From positions 10,964,932-11,028,931 of the forward strand of contig NC_092679.1 of assembly GCF_964355755.1 (NCBI RefSeq): a stretch of 64,000 nt of DNA. The letters run 5' to 3'. The stretch comes from Antedon mediterranea (lineage: Eukaryota; Echinodermata; Crinoidea; Comatulida; Antedonidae). The notes beneath the pieces were generated by a model that saw only the letters and a list, made by a program, of their open reading frames with translations, had not been told where the DNA came from and made no database searches. A program made the translations under genes and the position numbers. Below, piece after piece: positions 55,081 through 64,000 of the stretch (position 1 is the stretch's first letter; every line of letters starts with the position of its first letter).

Positions 55081-55239
55081 CCATTTTGAAAACGCGCCCT
55101 CACAGGAATACGCACCACTGCGCAATGTGCAGACAACCTGATTTTAGTTCGTATATGGGTAGGGTTAAAAAAAATACTGGTCCCGAAAAATCCCCAGGGG
55201 GGGGGGGGAGGGTCCCGTGTTTGAGCCCACAGTCTATTT

Positions 55240-56719
55240 GTTTAATCATAGTTGTAGGTGGCTGCCAAAATAAGTTAAAATATTGAGTTATAAAAGAAAC
55301 AAACTTTTAGAGATACCCTGATGTATTTATTAAATATAATGTATGTATTTTACAAAATGTGTTGTTTAGCAAAGATTATAATAGTTCCCCACTATGCAGG
55401 ACCAGATAGATAAATTGATGGCATTATGGTATAATTTACAAATTTAGAAAAAAATTGAAAAATAATTAATTAATAACTTATTATCTATATTATTTCCTCC
55501 ATGATTGTATGTTGTACTGTACTAAAATAATTGTTTACAAAATAAATGATTACAGACTATTTCCTGTTTATTTCAAACTTTAGCTGTTATATTACAGTAT
55601 GTATGATATGAGATATGTCAGTGAAATGCTCGACGCTGATTGAAAATTTACTCGGCACTAACTAGCTTAAGTCTACCCTAAACTACTCGCTGCTGATTGG
55701 CTGCAACTGCTCTAGCATGTAGTATGTACACAATTTTAGGCCTCGGAAAAAGGCGTGGGAGGCATATATTTGTTGGGTGTAATGGTAATATGTATAGTGT
55801 AATCAAATAAATATCGGGGAGTTTATTGTTCGGGGGAGGCATTTATTTTTGTGGGTGTAATATGGCAAAAGTATAGTGTAATCAAATAAATACCTCCTAG
55901 ATATGGCCAAATTATAATAATTAATATCGTTTTCGAGAGAGGCGTTTATTTCGAATAAATACGGTAATATAGCAAAGCAGTCAGGTCTCCGACAAAAAAC
56001 ATACACAGGAAGACGCAAGGAAGTTTTTTTATTGGAATGTGTATTATTTGTAAACTTCAGAGTAGTAATGTAGTGAAGAGAAAGACATCAACAGAGGACG
56101 AGGTTAGTAGCTATGCACACGGTGTATCAGCCTTACATTGTGTATACAAAAGTTTTGATAACGGTACCTTCATCATATACACTGCGGCGTCGGCTGAGAG
56201 ATATGCGCGGAGGTGCGCTTGCCTAGTCTACAGTACATGAAAAATGTGTGAAATATTTAACTCTCTCTAGAATTCATTTATAGTTAAATTTAAACTTTCA
56301 AAAAAATCTATATTCCGGAAAATGGTATATTTTATGCATAGGGGTTTTATATTTTGAATTTATGAAATATTAAATTCTAACTTTTTTTTTTGTCTTTTGT
56401 GAGATTCACTCACTTTTATTTCATTCTTTACAATTGTTACAATAATCTATATCAATTTTGTTTCTAACTTTAATTCACCAACTGGAGACTTATATATAAC
56501 TGGTAACATTCTTATCTTTGCAAGCTTGATTCTGCATAAGTCTGATTATTTTATATTTAACTGCAAACATACAGGTGAGATAAAACGATGCACTGTATAT
56601 AGAGGAGTTTTAATCCATGGTTATGGTTGCAGTAATAAATAATGTATGTATATGTAATGTAAAATAATAATGTTAATCTTCTAATTATGTTGTTGTCATC
56701 TATGTCTTTCGTTTCAGAA
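55240..56719. other. Non-coding region with an FB-1-related repeat
   Basis: 55750-55975 contains two copies of a ~90-bp unit (GGGAGGCATTTATTT, TGGGTGTAATATGG, AATCAAATAAATAC) also present in FB-1 at 34515-34615, 34875-34965 and 35880-35970. The rest is AT-rich. An ORF at 56037-56240 has no features. TTTCAG at 56714-56719 precedes the Gypsy-4 gag reading. Confidence 0.55.
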
Positions 56720-57535
56720 TACAACTACAAAAAAGTTGAAAGAAGGAAAGTGGACCTCAGCTAACTTAGCAGCGCTGAGAAAATTCAAGCGTACTGCTCA
56801 GCTAATATTTATCGGACCTCTCAAAGAAAAGAGTGAAGATGTCAAAGTTCACTATCTGCTCATATGGATAGGTGAAACGGGTAGAGACATGAAAGATAGC
56901 TGGGACCTCACAGAAGAAGAAAATATATAAGTTTGGATAAGCACTGGGAGAAACTAGAGAACTATGTAAAATCACAGTCTAATTTTAGAGTGTCAAGATT
57001 TAGATTACAGGCACTGAAGCAAAACGAAGGTGAGACAATCGACTCATTTTACACAAGAGCAAAAATAATTATAGAGGATTGTGGTTACACAGATAAAGAA
57101 GAACTAATAAATACAATCATAGCTGGTGTACGCGACAATAATATAAGACGAAAACTAATCGCAAAAGACGGACAACTAACGCTTAGTGACGGACTGAAAT
57201 AAATTGGTACCCAGAAACAGATGACGAAAATACAGGACAGCATTGCGCATGTTCAGTCGATAAAGAGATATGCCAATAAATCAGCTTTTGGAAAGAGTAA
57301 ACATAGCTACAGTAAGTGACCAAATAACATTGACTGTACACGTTGTGGGGAATAGCACCCTAAAAATGAATGCACAGCCAAGAATACGAAGTTTTACCAT
57401 TGTGAACGAAAACAAACATAAAGCTGACAGCCTATGGTAACAACAAAATAACAGTGTATGGAGCGACAAATATCACTTGTACTCATGGTACAATGATCAA
57501 GAAATTGAAGTTCCATGTTACAGAAGACAAGGGTA
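56720..57535 (+). pseudogene. Gypsy-4 gag and protease remnant
   Basis: Gag: NLAALRKFKRTAQLIF, VHYLLIWIGETGRDMKD, then after a stop WEKLENYVKSQSNFR, LKQNEGETIDSFYTRAK and NTIIAGVRDNNIRRKL. The knuckle region is degenerate (CTRCGE with HPKNEC, 57315-57375). Protease C-terminal part: KLTAYGNNKITVYGAT. The DTG motif itself is not found. Confidence 0.75.
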
Positions 57536-57589
57536 AGACAGCCTGTCTAGACTTCAACCAATCACACTGAACTGTTTAGCAAGCTCCTT

Positions 57590-57803
57590 CAATTTTAATG
57601 ATTGTTCAATTTAATGCTTCGCAATTTTTAAATTTTTATATCTTTGTATTTTTTATTATTGTTTACTTATATGTTCAAGTGCAGTATATGGAGAGCCATC
57701 TCGATGGTGCTTTGCAATCATGGCAATCCTCAGGGTGCTGCACCGCTGTCTTGTTGTTATGTATTTTTGTGCCTGAAAATTGAATAAAATAAATAAAATA
57801 AAA
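57590..57803 (+). mobile_element. 3' end of a non-LTR retrotransposon inserted in Gypsy-4
   Basis: Non-coding 3' UTR type sequence ending in an (AATAAA)n-like tail (about 57780-57803). Gypsy-4 protease/RT linker resumes at about 57804 (VERCDITEVNSDSPKG). Exact left edge uncertain. Confidence 0.55.
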
Positions 57804-59480
57804 TGTCCAGTGGAACGATGCGATATCACTGAAGTGAATTCGGATTCACCAAAAGGCATACTAACCAAACAGTATCCAGAAGACAGTTTCGAAGAGGCGT
57901 AGGGAAATTTCCAGGAAATTACAAAATTGAGCTAAAAGATGGAGCAGAACCTGTTGTGCACCCACCCAGACATGTTCCAGAATATCAAAAAGCCGCTCTG
58001 AAGAAAGAATTAAACAGAATGATGGACCTTGACATCATTAGAAAGGTAGATCAACTCACAGATTGGGTTAACAGTGTTTAGGTAACAAAGCCATCAGGAG
58101 ATCTGAGAACATGCCTTGACCCCAGGGACTTAAATAAATGGGTCAAGAGACCGCATTACTATACACAGACACTTGATGAAGTTGCCACAATATGTTCTAT
58201 TGTAACATTTTTAGTAAGCATGACAACAATTATTACAATCTTAGACACAAATATGCAATGAATGTACCTTTCTCAAGACTAACTTGTGGCCAAAACTTTA
58301 TTCATATAAATGGACCTAAACTTTATTTCTGTAATAAAATTCCAAGCATGGTGCATAAGCATGGCAAAAGTTTAAAAAGGTCCATTAAAGAATATCTTTC
58401 ATTAATGTATACCTCAGATGGTAACCTAATTAATTAAGATACTTTATTCTATTTTTTTTTTCCATTTATATAATGTATGTAAAGATTAAGTGTTGTATTA
58501 TTATTATTTGTATAATGTAAAGAGGGACTACAGCGACAGGCCCATTGGGCCTTTTGTAGTCTCTCGACTATATATATTATATGCCAACCACTGTTATGAT
58601 ATAATATTTTTGGTCAATAAATGTTTCTTGAATTGAATTGAATTGAATGACATACTACCTAGACTACAAGGTGCAAAGTATTTTACAAAAACTTGATGCA
58701 CGATCAGGGTATTGGAGTATCAAACTTGATGACGTCTCTGAAACACTGACAACATTTAACACCCCATATGGACGTTATTGTTTTAAGTGCTTACCCTTTG
58801 GGTTAATATCCGCACAGGACGTGTTCCAAAAGAAAGTTGATAAAACCTTTGATGGTCTAAACGGTGTTGTAGGGATAAGCCGATGATATGGTAGTATTTG
58901 GAGAAGATGAAAAAACTCATGATGCGAATCTCAAGAAAGTTATGGAGAAAACTAGACAGGTCGGTCTAAGATAAAATATTGACAAATGCTTTGTAAAAGA
59001 AGGACTAATAATAATTTAGGTATTTGTATATAAGCGCCAGAATCAACTAAACCGAAGTAAAAATCAAAGGCGCTTATATTGGATGTTAAAAAGATGCGTT
59101 TTAAGTTCTTTATAAAAAATAGCAATAGAAGTTGAATGACTGAAATCAGACAGCGAAAAAATTGCCGCAATTCAGGAAATGCATGCACCTACATGCAAGG
59201 TAGAATTACTCTTGGTACTAGGAATGGTTAATTACTTAGGACGTTTTAGAGTCGATCACCAAGAAAAATCTGAAAAACATACCAGCAAGATTATTGAGAA
59301 TGCTACTCAGGATACAACCGTAGGAGTATACCGTTGAATATGTACCGGGCAAAGACATCCCAGTAGCTTATGGACAGGCAAAGGTGAAGAGCTCAAAGAA
59401 ATTAACTGCACTATTGATGAAATAGTAAATGCGTCGACCGCTTCCAGGATTGAGAAAATTAGAGAAGAAACTACAAATGA
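57804..59480 (+). pseudogene. Gypsy-4 reverse transcriptase, interrupted
   Basis: RT: KFPGNYKIELKDGAEPV, HPPRHVPEYQKAALKKE, VTKPSGDLRTCLDPRDLN up to TLDEVAT (58188), then after an insertion KLDARSGYWSIKLDD, FNTPYGRYCFKCLPFGL, DVFQKKVDKTFDGL and a damaged DDMVVFGED. A further foreign block lies at about 59010-59140. The tether KIAAIQEMHAPTCK and NYLGRF follows. RNase H is almost wholly lost (59270-59400). Confidence 0.82.
58190..58648 (+). mobile_element. 5'-truncated non-LTR retrotransposon in Gypsy-4 RT
   Basis: Short ORF 58192-58437 is an RT C-terminus (NYYNLRHKYAMNVPFSR, CGQNFIHINGPKLYF, LKRSIKEYLSL), followed by a 3' UTR with AATAAA (58615) and an (ATTGA)n tail at 58629-58647. Gypsy-4 RT resumes at once (ILPRLQGAKYF). 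Target duplication not clear. Confidence 0.78.
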
Positions 59481-60130
59481 CGATCAATTGCAGGCCGTTT
59501 CAAAAATGATAACAAAAGGTTGGCTGGAATACCACAACGAATGTCCAGAGCAAATCCTCGCATTCTGGAATTTTCGAGATGAGTTAGTAGTGCACGACGG
59601 AATTGTACTAAAAAGAAATCGTATTGTAATTCCAAAAATAATGAAGCAAGATATTCTTGAGCAAATACACACAGGCCACCAAGGCATTGAAAAGTGTAGA
59701 CTGAGAGCGCGAGAAAGCGTATATTGGATTGGCATAAACAGCGACATCAAAAATATGGTCAAAAAATGTGAATCTTGCCAAGGAAACCAAACTTCTCAAC
59801 AGAAAGAACATTTTAATCCACATAGAAGCAACTAAACCGTGGGACATAGTAGGATAAAGGAAATGATAGTGGATTATAGTTCTTTTGTTATTGTCTGCAA
59901 GTTAACTTTGATAACTTCAATGGAAATTGTGAGCAAACTTAAGATAATCTTCTCAGAGTTTGAAATACCAACAGTTTTCATAAGCGTGAACGCGAGAAAA
60001 TATGAATTTTTGTTCATAAAGGAATACAACTTCAAACACTCCACAAGCAGTCCTCATTTCCCACAATACAATGGGAAGGCAAAGCAATATGTAGGTGTCC
60101 CAGTAACCAATAAACATAACAATATATAAT
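59410..60130 (+). pseudogene. Gypsy-4 integrase, catalytic residues lost
   Basis: Linker EINCTIDEIVNAS and zinc domain VIPKIMKQDILEQIH, GHQGIEKCRLRARESV, MVKKCESCQ. After a stop at 59833-59835 the core reads DYSSFVIVCKL. The second Asp motif has become ISVNARKYEF and the Glu motif NGKAKQYV (Glu to Lys). The first Asp region is also missing. This enzyme could not work. Confidence 0.8.
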
Positions 60131-60999
60131 TTAATATACATTTATTTTCAGGCAATCGTATTATTGTGGACGAGGCCAGAAGGGCATATATAACAAACAG
60201 ACGACAACAGAGTTAATTGGTGATAAGCCATGAAGAGGTAATAATAAATCAAGAAAAAAAACCATGTAAAATAACATTTTATCAACATTAATTGTTATTA
60301 TTATTTATTTTTAGCATTATTATTATTGTTACGTCTTCAAAGGTTGATCCTATAACTCACCGCATCCTTATCACTATCTTATTATTGCTTGTGAATATTT
60401 ATTATTAATAAGTTTTGGTACCAGTATTTTTCAGGCTCTTGTGGTAAAGGCCCGGACAGTACAGAATGAAATAATGAAAAGGTAGACCTAATTCATGTTT
60501 ATTTTGTTTTTTTGCAAAACTTTATTTTATTTTATTTAGTTTTTTTTATTAATTTATATATTTTGTAACATAGTTTTTTTGTGTACTGACTCATATTTTA
60601 GACAGTTTTTATGAATTATTTTAATAGTGTGATATGAACTGGAGAATAAGGAAATTAGATACTTAAAAAATTAGTTTTTAAATTATTGTGTGCTCATTTT
60701 TACCATAGCTACTACAGATTGAGGAGGGGCAGAATGGCATTAATTATAAGTTGGATCGACTGGTGAGTTGTCAAAACCAGGAAGTTAACAAATAATTTTA
60801 CAACTTCCTACGTAAACCAACAATTCCGCCTTACTTTTTCCCATTACTCTCTGGTAAGTTATTATCAACAAAGAATATTTGTTGGGGGACAGTCCGATGT
60901 CTTGTTGTACAGCACAAGCATGAATTACTAACATAATAAAGTCAAAATTAAACCATATTTTCACTTACTTTAGTGGACTTAAATCAACAATATGGGTGC
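60131..60999. other. Non-coding gap
   Basis: Strongly AT-rich with T runs at 60505-60560. No terminal repeats, splice-bounded ORF or known motif seen. Confidence 0.45.
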
Positions 61000-62091
61000 C
61001 AAGTCGGCAAAGAAGCCTGAAGGCTATTGAAAACAATTATGCGGCAACAATCATGCATCTGGAGAACATGTCTACATCACAAAGGGGTGAAGAGGCTGCT
61101 TACGGCCAGAGGCATCATGAAGGCAATGAAAACCACTAGATTTGTAATTCTAGCCAAATGTAGTGTGGGTTTCCAGCATGAACACATATTCATAGGCCAT
61201 GTTTAAGGAAATCATATAGTACACCACATTAAAGTTGATAAGGCTCAAGACAGTGCCTGAAGAATCATCAGCTATATAAGCTGACTAATGATTAATAATA
61301 AATATTAATAATAATAAGATAGAACCAATTTATGTATCATAATTTATTATCTTCTTCAGGTGAAAATCAGCAGACTTACATAAACCTCAACAATAGAAGG
61401 CAGTCCTGTTTGATCTCCGAAGCTACCCCAGACAGCAGTGATTTCAGTAACATCTTGGATGATACTGTTAAGTACCTTGATGCAAGATCTGCAAAGAACA
61501 AAGGACCATTGTTTTGTTTCGAAATATTTGACATTTTGAAATTGCCCCATGATAGGCAGGCAATGTCAACCTATGGTGACAGAGACATTGAACTGCTTGT
61601 AAAGCATTTTGAATCTGTGTTGACAGATGATGAAATCAAAGCGATCCCTGATAAATGGTCAGATTTGAAAATTTGGATGTCAGCCCACAGAGGAGTTGGA
61701 CGATTTTTTGATTTATATGGGGATCTGCTAAGAGAGAATCCACCATCTGAGTAAAGCTCTTGTTGTGGTGCAGGCCCTTCTCACTCTAAGTCCATCCAAA
61801 GCTGCTTGCGAAAGGAGGTTCTCCACTATGAATCGGGTAACATGCCACAGAACACAATCTAATGCAGATATCTGCAGATGGATGTACTCCCCAGATAAGG
61901 CGGTAGAACATTGGTTTTTCTCTGCTAAATGTACAAGGCATCTTGAGCACAAGACCCCAGCAAAAGCGAATGTTGTGGTTGATGAAGAATCAGAATCTGA
62001 GGAGAAACATATTGTTGAAGAAGCAGCAGCAGAATTCGAATCTCGATCAGAGGATATGCCTATCGATGAAGAATCAGATTCTGATTTTTAA
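61000..62091 (+). pseudogene. hAT-related transposase, ZNF862-like group, C-terminal half
   Basis: 61010-61160: RSLKAIENNYAATIMHL, then after a 1-nt shift ARGIMKAMKTTRFVILA. After a probable intron ending CTTCTTCAG (61360): TVKYLDARSAKNKGPLF, YGDRDIELLVKHFESVL and IPDKWSDLKIWM. After a stop at 61752, LLTLSPSKAACERRFSTMN, the hAT dimerisation and catalytic-Glu block, then an acidic tail ending DEESDSDF at 62091. It resembles ZNF862-type hAT-derived proteins. Not closely related to hAT-1. The N-terminal half and terminal repeats are not visible. Confidence 0.7.
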
Positions 62092-62267
62092 GTAAGTCTG
62101 GCAATCAACTAAAAAATGTTGAACATTACATAATTCTACAACAATGTACCAAGATTATTCAATTAGCCATGCAGTATAGACCAATTTTTTTTAAAATACA
62201 TTACACGCCATTATTAATTATTTTTTACTGTACTTATTATTGATTAACATTTCTAAAACAATATGTG

Positions 62268-62640
62268 CAACTGTAAAGAAAAGAAATTTATAAACCAACA
62301 TTATTAAAGTCTTTATAATATCTGGCTTCATTCTTGAGTCTCCATCCAATTCCTTTTTCCAGTTACTGTTCTAGAATATTATAAATTTACTCACATGGGT
62401 TTGCTTTAGAAGAGTCAATTTTATTTTTAAAAACCAATTAGTTTAAACTACACATAATTTAATTATAAGAAACAATTACATTATTAAAGTACTTTTTATT
62501 TTAAATTTAACATGATAAAGAAAAGAAATTTATACAAACCCAATATTATAATATATGGCTTCATATTTGGGTCTCCATCCAATGCTTTTTTCCAGCTACT
62601 TTTGTAGAATATAGTTCTTTAACTTTACATGCATGGTTTA
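62268..62640 (+). repeat. Direct repeat in the 3' flank of the 61 kb hAT relative
   Basis: 62268-62400 and 62514-62640 share AAAGAAAAGAAATTTATA, ATGGCTTCAT/CTGGCTTCAT and GTCTCCATCCAAT. Copies are about 246 bp apart. 62092-62267 and 62641-62890 are otherwise AT-rich and featureless. Confidence 0.7.
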
Positions 62641-62889
62641 TTTGCTATATTTAAATACTGCCACTCAGTCTCACTGTGTGTTTGTGTTTAAAAACTAATT
62701 AGTTTATTAAATTGTACTTTTTATTTGATATTTAACATGATATTTGTGAAGACTCTCTTTCATTTGTGTAAAGTCCACCTTATAGTAAAATTCTTGAAGA
62801 AGAAATACAGTAAAATTGAGTTAAACTAGTGGGAAAGTAAAAAAGGATGAGGGCAACCAAAATGATGAGGGCAACCAAATATTTTAGGA

Positions 62890-63446
62890 TTCTGCGAGCC
62901 CTGATTATACCATTGTATAAATCAGGTGATCATAAAGACCTTAACAATTATAGAGGAATATATCTCTAATATCTACTGTATCACGTCCAGGGTGGTTTTA
63001 GAGCTAATCTTAGATGCGAAGATCACATTTTTGTTTTAAAAAGTGTTGTCTCTTGTAGGCTTATCGAAAAGAAAAATACTTACATGGCATTCTTGGACTT
63101 CCAAAAAGGCGTTCGATACTGTATGGAGGGATGGAATGTTAAAAGCTGTATGGGACTGTGGTATAAGACGTATATGGCGGCTGATATATTCATTGTATCA
63201 TAAGTGTGAGGGTACAGTAACATTTGGAGATATTACAACAGATCCTTTTGAAAATGAGGAAGGTGTAAAACAAGGCTGCATCATTTCTCCTACACTTTTC
63301 TGTATTTTTATTAACGAGTTTGTAAAACTTTTAAAGTCACAAAACGTTGATATTAGAATCTCTGACATTTAATTATGGTTGTAATACTTGGTGTAATGGA
63401 AGTAAAGCAGATATTGAAAAGTTAGAACAAATATTTTAAGGACATC
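62890..63446 (+). pseudogene. Element G: RTE/L1-like non-LTR reverse transcriptase
   Basis: Plus strand: LIIPLYKSGDHKDLNNYRGI, then QGGFRANLRCEDHIFVL, TYMAFLDFQK and AFDTVWRDGMLKAVW after a 1-nt shift, YHKCEGTVTFGD, EEGVKQGCIISPTLFCIF and NEFVKLLKSQ. The YxDD block is lost after 63370. The C-terminal region begins at about 63380. Truncated at both ends. Confidence 0.78.
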
Positions 63447-63955
63447 ACGCAATACGCCTAAAGAAACTCTCTATGGTGACCTAATTGTCTGGGTCAATCA
63501 ATCAAATATTTACCGGTACAGAATGAAATTTGTAGATAGAATTATTATGATGGATATGCATAGGTGGCCAAAGCTAATATTAACAATGATAAACCAAGGA
63601 TGTAACTTCCAAGATTTTCGTTTCAAGTTTCTAAATTTACCGGATAAGCTTTTCTCAGAATGTAATAAACCTAATATTGTTATGCAATTAAGAGAAGGTA
63701 ACGCAATACGCCTAAAGAAACTCTCTATGGTGAACTTGTCTGGGTCAATCAATCAAAAATTTACAGAATGAAATTTGTAGATAGAATTATTGTGATGGAT
63801 ATGCATAGGTGGCCAAAGCTAATATTAACAATGATAAACCAAGGATGTAACTTCCAAGATTTCGTTTCAAGTTTCTAAATTTACTGGATAAGCTTTTCTC
63901 AGAATGAAACCTAATATTGTTATGCAATTAAGAGAAGGTAAAGATTACTTAACGC
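63447..63955 (+). repeat. 254-bp tandem duplication in the C-terminus of element G
   Basis: Unit 63447-63700 is repeated at 63701-63948. Both start ACGCAATACGCC and encode FVDRIIMMDMHRWPKLIL, with a few indels separating the copies. Each unit is one segment of the RT C-terminus, so the second copy would shift the frame. Copies differ by about 10 changes, so the duplication is fairly recent. Confidence 0.85.
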
Positions 63956-64000
63956 CATGGTTTTTAAATTTCAAAGATACCAATTATAAATTGTTTCAGT

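Larger units (their letters stand above)
51421..55236 (+). mobile_element. NUC-1: DNA transposon encoding a FEN/XPG-like nuclease protein
   Basis: 3,816 bp with 13-bp perfect ends TAGACTGTGGGCT and AGCCCACAGTCTA, flanked by TTT (51418-51420, 55237-55239). Pairing extends inward over about 150 bp: C/G runs, then words such as CAGGTTGTCTGCACATTGCG and AAATGGC. One plus-strand gene fills the middle. The right third is a tandem pair of non-coding modules (54449-55080). From memory, Academ transposons carry an XPG nuclease and have 3-4-bp duplications, so NUC-1 may be an Academ relative. Unproven. Confidence 0.8.

Noticed and set aside
56037-56240. 67-codon ORF as an exon
   Set aside because: No domain, no convincing acceptor and no phase-compatible partner exon.

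Overview
This 64 kb window is animal genomic DNA that consists almost entirely of nested and decayed transposable elements. The sequence is AT-rich and spliceosomal introns are visible. Dispersed AGGCCTA words, a 2A peptide in a non-LTR retroelement, and Harbinger, hAT, BEL, Gypsy and Penelope relatives all suit a marine invertebrate, most likely a deuterostome such as an echinoderm or hemichordate. That placement is inference. I see no prokaryotic feature, tRNA, rRNA or CRISPR array.

Layout. 1-7.0 kb: a minus-strand CR1-like retrotransposon (A: 2A peptide, PHD-like finger, endonuclease, RT). It is split by a complete 3.85 kb hAT transposon with an uninterrupted 806-aa, two-exon transposase. 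7.4-9.5 kb: a second CR1-like RT (B) fused in frame to a Penelope fragment. 9.5-11.6 kb: an RT scrap, then the 3' half of a BEL/Pao element. 11.7-22.9 kb: decayed Gypsy-1, then Gypsy-2 (170-bp LTR, tRNA-Leu primer site). The Gypsy-2 interior is partly replaced by a PIF/Harbinger transposon, and its 3' LTR is split by a 4.1 kb inverted-repeat element. 22.9-26.0 kb: non-coding repeats. 26.0-26.7 kb: three phase-compatible exons that may belong to a host gene. 26.8-40.4 kb: Gypsy-3 (tRNA-Ser primer site), opened by an insertion in gag and by an 8.8 kb block of minus-strand retrotransposons (C and an L2-like element). C itself holds a 3.36 kb fold-back element. 40.5-42.4 kb: the tail of a nuclease-type transposase split by a hAT MITE. 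43.4-48.4 kb: a broken SAMD3-like gene with a retrotransposon in one intron. 48.6-51.3 kb: L1/Tx1-like ORF1, an RT scrap and a Penelope GIY-YIG fragment. 51.4-55.2 kb: a terminal-inverted-repeat transposon encoding a FEN/XPG-like nuclease protein. 56.7-60.1 kb: Gypsy-4, heavily decayed. 61.0-62.1 kb: a hAT relative. 62.9-64.0 kb: another RT with a tandem duplication.

The strongest results are nested insertions whose exact boundaries can be proved by reading frame. Removing the insert plus one target-site copy restores the host ORF for hAT-1 (AAAGT), the fold-back element (ATTAT), the insertion in Gypsy-3 gag (ACCTACT) and the hAT MITE (ACCTCATC). The most unusual items are the nuclease-encoding transposon with its relative at 40.5-42.4 kb, the fold-back element, and a sequence module carrying GGTCAAAGGTCA sites that is shared by several unrelated elements.
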